From positions 1,984,001 through 2,048,000 of the forward strand of contig NZ_CP009520.1 of the NCBI RefSeq assembly GCF_000969905.1: DNA of 64,000 bases, given 5' to 3'. The first letter of the stretch is position 1. Every line of letters starts with the position of its first letter. The translations under genes were made by a program, and so were the position numbers. This document shows, in pieces, positions 56,141-63,506 of the stretch. The notes under the pieces were generated by a model, which saw nothing but the letters and a program-made list of their open reading frames with translations, had not been told where the DNA came from and searched no databases. Origin of the DNA: Methanosarcina vacuolata Z-761 (GTDB lineage Archaea > Halobacteriota > Methanosarcinia > Methanosarcinales > Methanosarcinaceae).

Positions 56141-57866
56141 GCAATTCCTCCTTCAGATTTTCGATTGTAAAAGGCCTCCCATCATACCTGAGAATCTGGT
56201 GGGAAAATTCAAACCCTGTTTCTGCTCTCATTAGTTTTGCAAACTGTCCGGTAGCACTGTTTTCTATACAGATGGTAAGATCAGCATTCTCAAGAAGTTC
56301 AATATAATCAAACTTATCCCGCTCCGGAAGAGGATAGACCTGGCTAAAGTGCATCATCGCAACCTTGTGATCCTTAGAAATAGTATCGACAACCTCTTTT
56401 ATCACACCATAAGTAGAGCCACGCCCTACAAGCACGATTTTTGGAGAAGAATCGCCATAAAGAAGTGGTGGGTCAATCTCTTTCTTTATAAGAGGCAATT
56501 TATTCAATAACCTTTTCTGGACCATTTTGATCCGGGTCTCGGAATCTTCTATGATATGCCCTTCTTCGTCATGTTCATCGCTATCCGCTACAACGAGGTG
56601 TTTTCCGGTTTCTCCGGGAACTGCAAGAAGAGAAATTCCTGTACTGGAATATTTAAAACGTTTATAAACCTCAACACCTTCAAGGTCTTTTTCTCTCAGC
56701 CGATAATCATTGTAAATTATATTCTCAAGGTCGAATTTTTCATAAGTCCATTCGGTATCCACAAGATACTGGTCTGACTGGATGAACACAGGGATCTGGT
56801 ACTTTTCCGCAAGCTCGAAGGCCCTGTTAGTGAGGTAAAAAGCCTGTTTTGGGTCTCCAGGCTCAAAAATCACCCTTGGAAACTCTCCATGCGCTGCATA
56901 AAGGACAAAAAGCAAGTCTGCCTGTTCCGTGCGTGTAGGTAAGCCGGTTGCAGGCCCAGGGCGCTGCATTTCTGCAATAACGATAGGAGTTTCGGTCATT
57001 CCTGCAAGAGAAAGGCCTTCTACCATCAGGGCAAATCCTCCACCCGACGTTCCGGTCATTGCCCTTACGCCTGCAAAAGAGGCTCCTATCGCCATATTAA
57101 TAGCTGAAATCTCGTCTTCAACCTGTTCAACGACCAGGTTGTACTCTTCTGCTCTGGAAGCCATATAGTTTAGAATCCCTGTTGAAGGCGTCATAGGGTA
57201 ACCGGAATAAAACTTACAGCCCGACATAAGGGCGCCCATTCCAATTGCATTAACCCCGTCAATAAGCATGAGTTTTCTGTTTTCAGGTTCACGGATTTCG
57301 GGAGCTTCGCAACGGAGACAATTTTTACGAGCATAATTATACCCCGCTTCTGCGCAGGCTATATTTCCCTGGATTACTTCCTCCCCTTTTTTCTCGAAAG
57401 CTTTTCTTAGAACATTCCTGAGGGTTTCAAGCCCAATATCAAGAATCCCAAGCGCTGCTCCGGTAGCTACAGTATTTGCCATCACGCTTTTTTTTCCTAC
57501 ATCAAGGGCTATTTTTTTGAACGGGATATCTATGAACTCGGGTTCTTCAAATTTCTTTTTGGTAATTTCGGAATCATAAAGAATAAATCCTTCATCCCGT
57601 ACGCTTTTTCTATGAATTTCTATAGTGTCCAGGTCAAGAGCCAGGAGGATATCAACCATATCTCTTGAGGCAGAGATTTCCTTTTCAGAAAAGCGAATTT
57701 GATAAAAATTGTGCCCACCACGTACCCTGGACATATAGTCCTGGTGAGTAAATACGTGAAATCCTGTTTTGGAAAAGACCTGTGCAAGAGCTCCACCTAT
57801 GGTCTGCAGCCCCTGTCCGGCCTCTCCTCCTACTCGAAGTGTGTACTCCAAATATTTTACCCCCAA
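56127..57866 (-). CDS. korA: 2-oxoacid:ferredoxin oxidoreductase, fused gamma-alpha subunit
   Basis: The 579-residue protein joins an N-terminal gamma domain (about 5-185: LRVGGEAGQGLQTIGGALAQ, MSRVRGGHNFYQIRFSE) to the alpha pyrimidine-binding and transketolase-like domains. The latter hold GVNAIGMGALMSGCKFYSGYPMTPSTGIL and AMTGTSGGGFALMVEGLSLAG. The YPMTPS motif corresponds to the YPITP motif of two-subunit archaeal 2-oxoacid oxidoreductases. No ferredoxin domain is encoded, so electrons leave through the beta-subunit cluster. This two-gene form differs from the four-subunit enzymes usual in methanogens. Confidence 0.88.
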   Translation of the reverse strand: MGVKYLEYTLRVGGEAGQGLQTIGGALAQVFSKTGFHVFTHQDYMSRVRGGHNFYQIRFSEKEISASRDMVDILLALDLDTIEIHRKSVRDEGFILYDSEITKKKFEEPEFIDIPFKKIALDVGKKSVMANTVATGAALGILDIGLETLRNVLRKAFEKKGEEVIQGNIACAEAGYNYARKNCLRCEAPEIREPENRKLMLIDGVNAIGMGALMSGCKFYSGYPMTPSTGILNYMASRAEEYNLVVEQVEDEISAINMAIGASFAGVRAMTGTSGGGFALMVEGLSLAGMTETPIVIAEMQRPGPATGLPTRTEQADLLFVLYAAHGEFPRVIFEPGDPKQAFYLTNRAFELAEKYQIPVFIQSDQYLVDTEWTYEKFDLENIIYNDYRLREKDLEGVEVYKRFKYSSTGISLLAVPGETGKHLVVADSDEHDEEGHIIEDSETRIKMVQKRLLNKLPLIKKEIDPPLLYGDSSPKIVLVGRGSTYGVIKEVVDTISKDHKVAMMHFSQVYPLPERDKFDYIELLENADLTICIENSATGQFAKLMRAETGFEFSHQILRYDGRPFTIENLKEELHAYI

Positions 57867-58087
57867 ATATTTTTTATTTTTTAATTTTGGTTCGATTGTT
57901 CGAATAAGTTCAAGTCACTAATACGAACTCTAATACAAAACTTGTTTGAGCAGTTTCGTAATGATTGCAGCAAAACAGAGATTCTTTATCAACTTCCTTT
58001 TTTATGTTGTTATTAACCCTGTTTAACCGCCTTATCTTTTCAGCTCCCTGAATAATAGTTATTATTCAGTATTAAATATTCTTGTAA

Positions 58088-58279
58088 CTTGACTATTTTC
58101 GAAAAGAATACGCCTTTAAGGTAGTGTCAAAATTGACAGAAGGCTGTAGATATAATCAAGGTGAAAGGTTGATTCCCTGGACAGTAGGTGAACGAGAGTT
58201 CCCTTACCAGCAGGAAAATATGAAGCCTATGTTCTTACAAAATCTGTCTGAATACTATGATATTATAGACCTATTGTAA
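58088..58279 (+). pseudogene. Orphan coding-like fragment
   Basis: A 63-codon open stretch without an early ATG reads DYFRKEYAFKVVSKLTEGCR, then YNQGERLIPWTVGEREFPYQ and QENMKPMFLQNLSEYYDIIDLL with TAA. The composition is protein-like. Its 3' end runs into the GGATAGGCTCT IS-end relic at 58267-58316, so it may be a gene remnant cut by transposition. The family is unknown. A TGTCAA-AA-TTGACA inverted repeat lies near its 5' part. Confidence 0.4.
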
Positions 58280-58316
58280 ATTTTCAACATGCATTACTGA
58301 CTTTTCGGATAGGCTC
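58267..58316. mobile_element. Solo IS-end relic
   Basis: Fifty bases ending in ACTTTTCGGATAGGCTCT match 12579-12627 closely (shared CTATTGTAA, CAACATGC, TTGAC/CTGAC and TTTT(C/T)GGATAGGCTCT). Confidence 0.55.
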
Positions 58317-58334
58317 TTTGATTGAAAATTGGGG

Positions 58335-58490
58335 GGACTTAAACCTATTAGGACTTAGAACTATTAGGACTTAGAACTATTAGGACTTAGAACTATTAGG
58401 ACTTAGAACTATTAGGACTTAGAACTATTAGGACTTAGAACTATTAACTTAGAACTATTAGGACTTAGAACTATTAGGACTTAGAACTAT
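58335..58490. repeat. 16-bp minisatellite
   Basis: About ten copies of GGACTTAGAACTATTA, one of them shortened. Just upstream of the 35-residue membrane protein gene. Confidence 0.9.
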
Positions 58491-58562
58491 TAGATCTCTC
58501 ATAGAGGACGAGTTTTAATTAGACAAAAAACGTGTAATACGGAGAATTTAAACCAATATACA

Positions 58563-58670
58563 ATGATCTCCGTAAAAAGATACTGTTCTCTGGCTGTATT
58601 TTTGATAGGGGCAGTTATAGCTTTCTTTATTAATGATAAAAAGGGATTAAAACGCTTGGCTGAGAGTTAA
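58563..58670 (+). CDS. Tiny membrane protein, 35 residues
   Basis: The frame encodes a basic start (MISVKRYCS), one membrane span (LAVFLIGAVIAFFI) and a charged tail (NDKKGLKRLAES). It is followed 5 bases later by a strong hairpin terminator, as expected for a real short transcript. A GGAG lies about 18 bases upstream, too far for a standard binding site, so support for the start is moderate. No family known. Such small single-pass proteins often modulate membrane complexes. Confidence 0.5.
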   Translation: MISVKRYCSLAVFLIGAVIAFFINDKKGLKRLAES

Positions 58671-58674
58671 GAAA

Positions 58675-58699
58675 AAAAGCACCATATTCTGTGCTTTTT
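58675..58699 (+). terminator. Rho-independent-like terminator
   Basis: AAAAAGCAC and GTGCTTTTT form a 9-bp stem with a 7-base loop and a T-tail, right after the 35-codon gene and before the convergent nitroreductase gene. Confidence 0.7.
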
Positions 58700-58794
58700 A
58701 TGTTCTTTTCTTTGCCACTAAATTTTAATTCCATATTTATGATTTTTTGCACCAGAACCCACAAAACAGCAAAGAACCAATAACTTTGATATGG

Positions 58795-59610
58795 TTATCT
58801 CCATATAATATCCGCTTTTTTTCTACCGGGTATTTTTCTATGTTTATATTTTGGGTATCCAAAAAGCATTGGAAATTGCAAAACAAATCCTGCAGGAATA
58901 CCAAGAGCTTCTTTTAATGGCTGATATTCTACTGCTGCTCTATGTAGTAGTCCTACCCAACAAGTTCCAAGACCAAAAGAAGGAGCAATGAGATCAAAGG
59001 TTGTCAGGGCTATAATGCTGTCAGTGTATCCAGAGGCATTTTCTGAATAAGCATAGACAAGTCCCGGAGAATTTCTACAAATGGGATCAAAGCCTGCATC
59101 AGCGAGAGCAACAAGAATAGGAAAATAACGCTTAAGAGGATGGTCTGCGTCTTTTTCTGCCATCATTCTCATCCAATCAATAGTAAGATCTGCAAACTTT
59201 TTAATCTTCGATGCATCAGTTACAACAAGCCACTTAACAGGTTGTCCATTCATGCCAGATGGAGCAAAGCGGACGGCTTCAAAAATATCTCTGATTTTCT
59301 CTTTTTCAACGGGCTTATTTTTGAAAATCCTTATCGAGCGTCTGCTTTGAATATATTTTTTAAGTTGTTCAGGGTTAATCTGCTCAATGCTAGCATTATC
59401 ATCTTCAGGAGGGAATGACTGATAATTTACCATAATTGCATTCGCAGGACAAACAGCTTCACAGTGCCCACAACGAGTACAAAATGCCTCATATTCGGTG
59501 GGTAAGGACGGAGCACCTTTTTCTCCAGGCATGATTATATTTACAGGACAAACCATAGAACAAATTCCACAAGCTGTACATTTTTCCACGTCAAACGAAA
59601 TAAGGCTCAT
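58795..59610 (-). CDS. Ferredoxin-nitroreductase fusion protein
   Basis: The 271-residue protein has two N-terminal [4Fe-4S] motifs (CTACGICSMVCP, CTRCGHCEAVCP, residues 11-55). A nitroreductase-family FMN domain follows (SRRSIRIFKNKPVEKEKI, RFAPSGMNGQPVKWLVV, GLGTCWVGLLHRAA) with the C-terminal HRKIPGRKKADIIWR. Ferredoxin feeds electrons through its clusters to FMN, which reduces nitro- or other electrophilic compounds; the natural substrate is unknown. The arrangement is common in anaerobes. It is monocistronic and separated from the MBL gene by 145 bp. Confidence 0.9.
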   Translation of the reverse strand: MSLISFDVEKCTACGICSMVCPVNIIMPGEKGAPSLPTEYEAFCTRCGHCEAVCPANAIMVNYQSFPPEDDNASIEQINPEQLKKYIQSRRSIRIFKNKPVEKEKIRDIFEAVRFAPSGMNGQPVKWLVVTDASKIKKFADLTIDWMRMMAEKDADHPLKRYFPILVALADAGFDPICRNSPGLVYAYSENASGYTDSIIALTTFDLIAPSFGLGTCWVGLLHRAAVEYQPLKEALGIPAGFVLQFPMLFGYPKYKHRKIPGRKKADIIWR

Positions 59611-59754
59611 TTGCTAACCTCTTTTTACAAAACTACTCTTTATTTAACTCTTTTTTCCGTTCGGTTGCAATCTCGGCACGTTTAAATATCAACTGCAATA
59701 GATCGCGACAAAGGAAACTTATCAATTCCTGACAACGCAACAGAAACTCCTGCG

Positions 59755-60645
59755 TCAGCAGAACTGCCACACAAAGCGGCCTCCCTTACGGGTTACGCGC
59801 CCCGCTGAGGTCTCTGCAAAATGTGAACTGAAAAACAGGGCATGCCGGTCTGCAAGATAATCCAGCGCCCACCGCCGTGAAGCACGGGCTTGCAGTGCAT
59901 CTTCACAGTACACCGAGTTCCATTCAGGGCGGTATACCTGGATGGGATGGTGCATGACATCCCCACCAAAAAGAGCTTCTTTTCCGCCGGAAGTAAGGCA
60001 GACTGCCATCTGGCCAATGCTGTGCCCGGGTACCGGATATAAGGAGATTCCCTCAAGAAACTCCGTCCCATCAGGTTCAATGATTTCGGCCTGCTCTGCC
60101 TGGATCACCGGCAGGATGCTGTCTTCGTATACTATGAATTTGACGCGGTTATTCACCGGGTAGTTTTCCGGGTCGGAATAATGCATCTGCTCGGCCTTTG
60201 AGAAGACATACGTTGCATTGGGGAATGTCGGTTCCCATACACCATCAACAAGCTGCGTATTCCATCCAACGTGATCCACGTGAAGGTGTGTTAAGATAAC
60301 ATAATCCACCATTGCCGGAGTCACACCTGCGGCTTTGAGCCGTTCCAGGTAGGGGGATTTCAACCTGTTTAACCGGGGCATCCAGATACGTTCCTTGTCG
60401 TTTCCCGTCCCTGTGTCAATAAGAATCGTATGTTGCTTTGTCCGCAGCACCCACGTATGGATACTCTGGAAGACATGCGTACGGGTCTTGTCCATGTTTC
60501 CGGGAACCAGCCATTTTTCATGCTCCTGAATGAATGAAGGGTCCCACTGGGGATACAGATATTCAGGAGTGTTTGAATCGAGAATAAGTTCGGATACGCG
60601 GGTTACTGTGGCCTCGCCCACGCGATATACGCGATTTGTGTCCAT
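59755..60645 (-). CDS. MBL-fold metallo-hydrolase
   Basis: The protein has about 296 residues from ATG 60645; 33 further upstream codons are of low quality and run into the shared promoter. Metal-binding motifs are ILTHLHVDHVGW, PGHSIGQMAV and FGGDVMHHP, with a C-terminal SSHFAETSAG. The overall pattern is that of the AHL-lactonase/AttM-like subgroup rather than beta-lactamases of clinical type. The substrate is not known. It is divergently arranged with an HxlR regulator, which probably controls it. Codon composition is more GC-rich than the surroundings, so recent gain is possible. Confidence 0.88.
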   Translation of the reverse strand: MDTNRVYRVGEATVTRVSELILDSNTPEYLYPQWDPSFIQEHEKWLVPGNMDKTRTHVFQSIHTWVLRTKQHTILIDTGTGNDKERIWMPRLNRLKSPYLERLKAAGVTPAMVDYVILTHLHVDHVGWNTQLVDGVWEPTFPNATYVFSKAEQMHYSDPENYPVNNRVKFIVYEDSILPVIQAEQAEIIEPDGTEFLEGISLYPVPGHSIGQMAVCLTSGGKEALFGGDVMHHPIQVYRPEWNSVYCEDALQARASRRWALDYLADRHALFFSSHFAETSAGRVTRKGGRFVWQFC

Positions 60646-60748
60646 GATGCTTCTACCTTTTTGCCCGTCTTTTCCTGTCCGGGCCGCTTCAATGCAGGTA
60701 AAAGACCGTAAGTGCTGTAGTATTAAAAAATGAGCAGTTTGCAAAATC

Positions 60749-60775
60749 GTATATACTATTATAAATGATACTATT
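60749..60775. promoter_or_regulatory. Promoter/operator between MBL and HxlR genes
   Basis: TATATACT at 60750-60757 can serve as a TATA box about 25 bp above ATG 60780. The direct repeat ATACTAT (60753-60759 and 60768-60774, 15-bp register) is a candidate HxlR site. Confidence 0.45.
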
Positions 60776-60779
60776 GCTT

Positions 60780-61157
60780 ATGCAAAAATCTCCTCCTGTA
60801 GGAAAATGTCCGATCCAGATTTCTCTCTCAGTCATTGGCGGAAAGTGGAAGCCAATAATCCTCTGGTTTCTCAAAGACGGACCGGTCCGGTTCTCTGGGA
60901 TCCAGAAGAAAATCCCCGGGATCACCCAGATGATGCTGACAAAACAGCTCCGCGAGCTGGTTGCCGATGGGATGATCGAAAGGACAGTCTATCCCGAGGT
61001 CCCACCACGAGTCGAATATAGTATCACTGATGACGGCCGCTCGGTCTTTCCCGTTCTTATGGCATTAAACGAGTGGGGAAACGAGTACCAGAAGAGGAAA
61101 TACGGAAGCTGGAACCAGAAGTGTGCGGAAACTTTTCGCGATGATATTAAAGAGTAA
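60780..61157 (+). CDS. HxlR-family transcriptional regulator
   Basis: The 125-residue winged-helix regulator has CPIQISLSVIGGKWKPIILWFL, RFSGIQKKIPGITQMMLTKQLREL (recognition helix) and the wing VPPRVEYSITDDGR. The family usually responds to redox or electrophilic signals; one Cys lies just before the fold. ATG 60780 is preferred to 60765 because the TATA box at about 60750 would start the message there, giving a leaderless transcript; neither has a binding site. It likely regulates the divergent MBL hydrolase and itself. Confidence 0.88.
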   Translation: MQKSPPVGKCPIQISLSVIGGKWKPIILWFLKDGPVRFSGIQKKIPGITQMMLTKQLRELVADGMIERTVYPEVPPRVEYSITDDGRSVFPVLMALNEWGNEYQKRKYGSWNQKCAETFRDDIKE

Positions 61158-61762
61158 GATTAGGTCATGTCAAGTTGTCGGGAGTTAGATCAGGTCTATG
61201 TCGAAGATATCTCCTTTATCTCCAAAGACTTGATAGAACCTTTTTTGGTGCTCTGACAAAAGGCCGAAAAAGGCCGCAAGATGACAATAAAAATCCGAAG
61301 CAGTTCACCGCGTAAGTAACCCTGGCCTGAAAGAGACCACCTTATGAATAGGATAAAATCGACATACTTATAATATTTTTGTAATGATGAAAGTTTAATA
61401 AGTGTAATTCTTATTTTATCTTTTAATTTATATAAAGAAAATGTTCTTTTCAAGCAGAATTTTCCACAAATGCCTGAATGTTTGTTTTCTCGATTGTTCT
61501 ATGATATATAAGAATAAACTGGTTTCCTCTGATGAACTCCATGGTAAATGCAAAAAGCTTAAGAAACAAAGAAGCAAGACTGAAGCATTAACTTAAGAAA
61601 CGATTTAGCCATAACTGATTTTTAGGTCTACTTAGTTTAGTTTCATATGTAGTACCGACTCAAATTGTATTAGACGATTACTTCATACCAGAAATACTTA
61701 TTATAAAAGAGACAAAATACTGAAAATCTCTGCATAGAATGATACCCGTAGAATGATAACAT
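61158..61762. other. Intergenic region upstream of yggS
   Basis: No gene. A GGCCG-rich patch at 61260-61282 and the upstream copy of a 120-bp direct repeat (61447-61568) are the only structures seen. Confidence 0.55.
61447..61568 (+). repeat. Diverged 120-bp direct repeat, upstream copy
   Basis: The copy shares CACAAATGCCT, TTTGTTTTCTCGA, ATGAT, GTTTCCT, AAATGCAAAAA and AAGAAAC, in this order and spacing, with 62457-62577. I judge identity at about 70 percent by eye. The two copies flank yggS. Confidence 0.7.
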
Positions 61763-62407
61763 ATGATAGAAGACAATGTAAAAGAACTTTTTAAAATGAT
61801 ACCATCTGATGTAACACTTGTCGCCGCAGTAAAATACGCGTCAAAAATACAAATAGACGAAGCCATAAAAGTAGGTGTTACAGACATCGGCTTCAATCAT
61901 TATCAACAGATGAAAGATCTGGCCCCATATCTTCCACCTGAGATCAAAACCCACTTCATCGGCACACTTCAGTTAAACAAGGCAAAAAAAGTAGTAAACC
62001 TGAATCCCTACGTGATAGAAAGTGTTGATTCGTACGAACTTGCAGAAAAGATAAACAACGCCGCAAAAGAAAAAAAAAGGGTCCAGAAAATCCTCATACA
62101 GATGAAGACAGACGAAAAAAAACACACTGGATTAGATCCCGGTGACCTCTTAAAGCTTATAGACCAAATCTCAACCCTCGAATACTTAAGTTTTGAAGGC
62201 CTGATGACAATCCCGCCAAAAAACGAAGACCCCGAAGATTCAAGAAAATATTTCAAAGAATTAAAAGACCTGAAAGACAAAGCAGAGAAGCACTTAAAAA
62301 AACATCTTCAGTATCTCTCAATGGGAATGACAGACGATTATCAAATAGCAATAGAAGAAGGTGCAAGCATCGTCCGCGTCGGTAGAAAAATTTTCGATGT
62401 ATTATGA
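61763..62407 (+). CDS. yggS: YggS/PLPBP-family pyridoxal phosphate-binding protein
   Basis: The 214-residue protein folds like the alanine racemase barrel without the second domain. It has PLP lysine in VAAVKYASKIQID, IGFNHYQQMKD, HFIGTLQLNKAKK, and the phosphate-binding SMGMTDDYQIAIEEGASIVRVGRKIFD. The family regulates vitamin B6 and amino-acid homeostasis. Length is about 10-15 residues under the usual 225-235, and the GENYxQE motif is GFNHYQQ, so it is a diverged member. Codon use is A-rich. Repeats on both sides suggest it arrived or was duplicated as a unit. Confidence 0.88.
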   Translation: MIEDNVKELFKMIPSDVTLVAAVKYASKIQIDEAIKVGVTDIGFNHYQQMKDLAPYLPPEIKTHFIGTLQLNKAKKVVNLNPYVIESVDSYELAEKINNAAKEKKRVQKILIQMKTDEKKHTGLDPGDLLKLIDQISTLEYLSFEGLMTIPPKNEDPEDSRKYFKELKDLKDKAEKHLKKHLQYLSMGMTDDYQIAIEEGASIVRVGRKIFDVL

Positions 62408-63004
62408 CAACGTAGAATCATTCTCATTTTCGAAAGTTTTGATAATAAAATAATCCTTTCCGGGCAGAGTTTTACACAAATGCCTATGTCTTTGTTTTCT
62501 CGAGTATTTCATGATCTAAAAATATGCTTGTTTCCTTCTGTCAAGAGAATATCAAATGCAAAAATAATGCAAGAAACATATAGGTACTTTTCTCAGTGTC
62601 TATTCTTGATGATAAAAAAGATAGTTTTTAGGTGTAAGAGTCCTGCAGCGTCTTGTTGACTCTGATGGTATTGTCAAATTTCTTTTTAAAATTCAGCTGA
62701 AAACTTCCCTCCACGCCCGCATGCTCAAGAGGTGAGCATATATCGGGTGAACAATGGGGAAAAAGCCACTGGCAAAAAAGAGGGGCAGAACCCAAAAACA
62801 CAACCATGAAATAATACACAGATTTTATGGTAAAACCTACGCACAAAAACAAATTGAGTTTCAATCTCTCTAAAACTCAATGGTATAAAGCAAATTTTGA
62901 AAATTAAGCATATTACTCGATCAGACAGTTTTCTACGCTAATATAAATAGAATCGCAACAAATATTTTGAAGAAAAACATGTAAAAACTAGGCTTGGAGT
63001 GACC
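62408..63004. other. Intergenic region downstream of yggS
   Basis: Contains the second copy of the 120-bp repeat (62457-62577). Positions 62640-62990 show no supportable gene or RNA. Confidence 0.5.
62457..62577 (+). repeat. Diverged 120-bp direct repeat, downstream copy
   Basis: Partner of 61447-61568; the same ordered blocks are present in the same orientation about 1,010 bp further on. Confidence 0.7.
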
Positions 63005-63220
63005 ATGAGACAATTTCTCGTAGCTATAACAAAAGAAGATGACTTCTTTATTGCAAGATGTCCTGAACTCAATGTGACTTCTCAGGGTAAGACCCTTGAA
63101 GAAGCCGAAAAAAATATTAAAGAAGCTATAGAACTGTACATTGAGAGTTTCGGGACTGAAGATCTTCCGCAACAAGTTTCCAAACCTTATCTGACTCTTG
63201 TGGAAGTCGCCCATGTCTAA
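63005..63220 (+). CDS. HicB-like antitoxin
   Basis: The 71-residue HicB-type partial RNase-H fold has RQFLVAITKEDDFFIARCPEL, VTSQGKTLEEAEKNIKEAIELYIE and a C-terminal SKPYLTLVEV strand. It lacks a separate DNA-binding domain, as in the short HicB group. GGAG lies 6 bases before ATG 63005. Its stop overlaps the start of the hicA-like gene by 8 bp. The pair is a type II toxin-antitoxin module with the antitoxin first. Confidence 0.85.
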   Translation: MRQFLVAITKEDDFFIARCPELNVTSQGKTLEEAEKNIKEAIELYIESFGTEDLPQQVSKPYLTLVEVAHV

Positions 63221-63440
63221 ATTGCCAGTTGTATCCGGAAAAGAACTTGTAAATGCATTAGAGAAGGTTGGGTTTGTTGTTGTAAGGCAAAAAGGAAGCC
63301 ATGTATCACTTCAAAAGATAACCAGTGAAGGAACTTACAGAACAGTTGTTCCTTTACATACAAAACTTGCTAAGGGGACACTTCTTGATATTCTTCATCA
63401 AACTGGATTAAGCAAAGAAGAATTGATAGATTTACTCTAA
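63213..63440 (+). CDS. HicA-like mRNA interferase toxin
   Basis: The 75-residue double-stranded-RNA-binding-like fold has SKLPVVSGKELVNALEKVGF, the catalytic His in QKGSHVSLQK, and VVPLHTKLAKGTLLDILHQTG. HicA toxins cut mRNA and are held inactive by HicB. ATG 63213 is within the 3' end of the antitoxin gene, with GGAAG upstream, so translation is coupled. No defect is visible, so the module is probably functional. Confidence 0.88.
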   Translation: MSKLPVVSGKELVNALEKVGFVVVRQKGSHVSLQKITSEGTYRTVVPLHTKLAKGTLLDILHQTGLSKEELIDLL

Positions 63441-63506
63441 ACGTCATAAATGGAGCAAAAGACAGTGCACTGGGTCCATAGTGCATCTAAAAAGATTGAT
63501 TTTTTG

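Noticed and set aside
58335-58490. Possible CRISPR array
   Set aside because: Direct tandem copies of a 16-bp unit without spacers and with no cas genes. The same applies to the other minisatellites.
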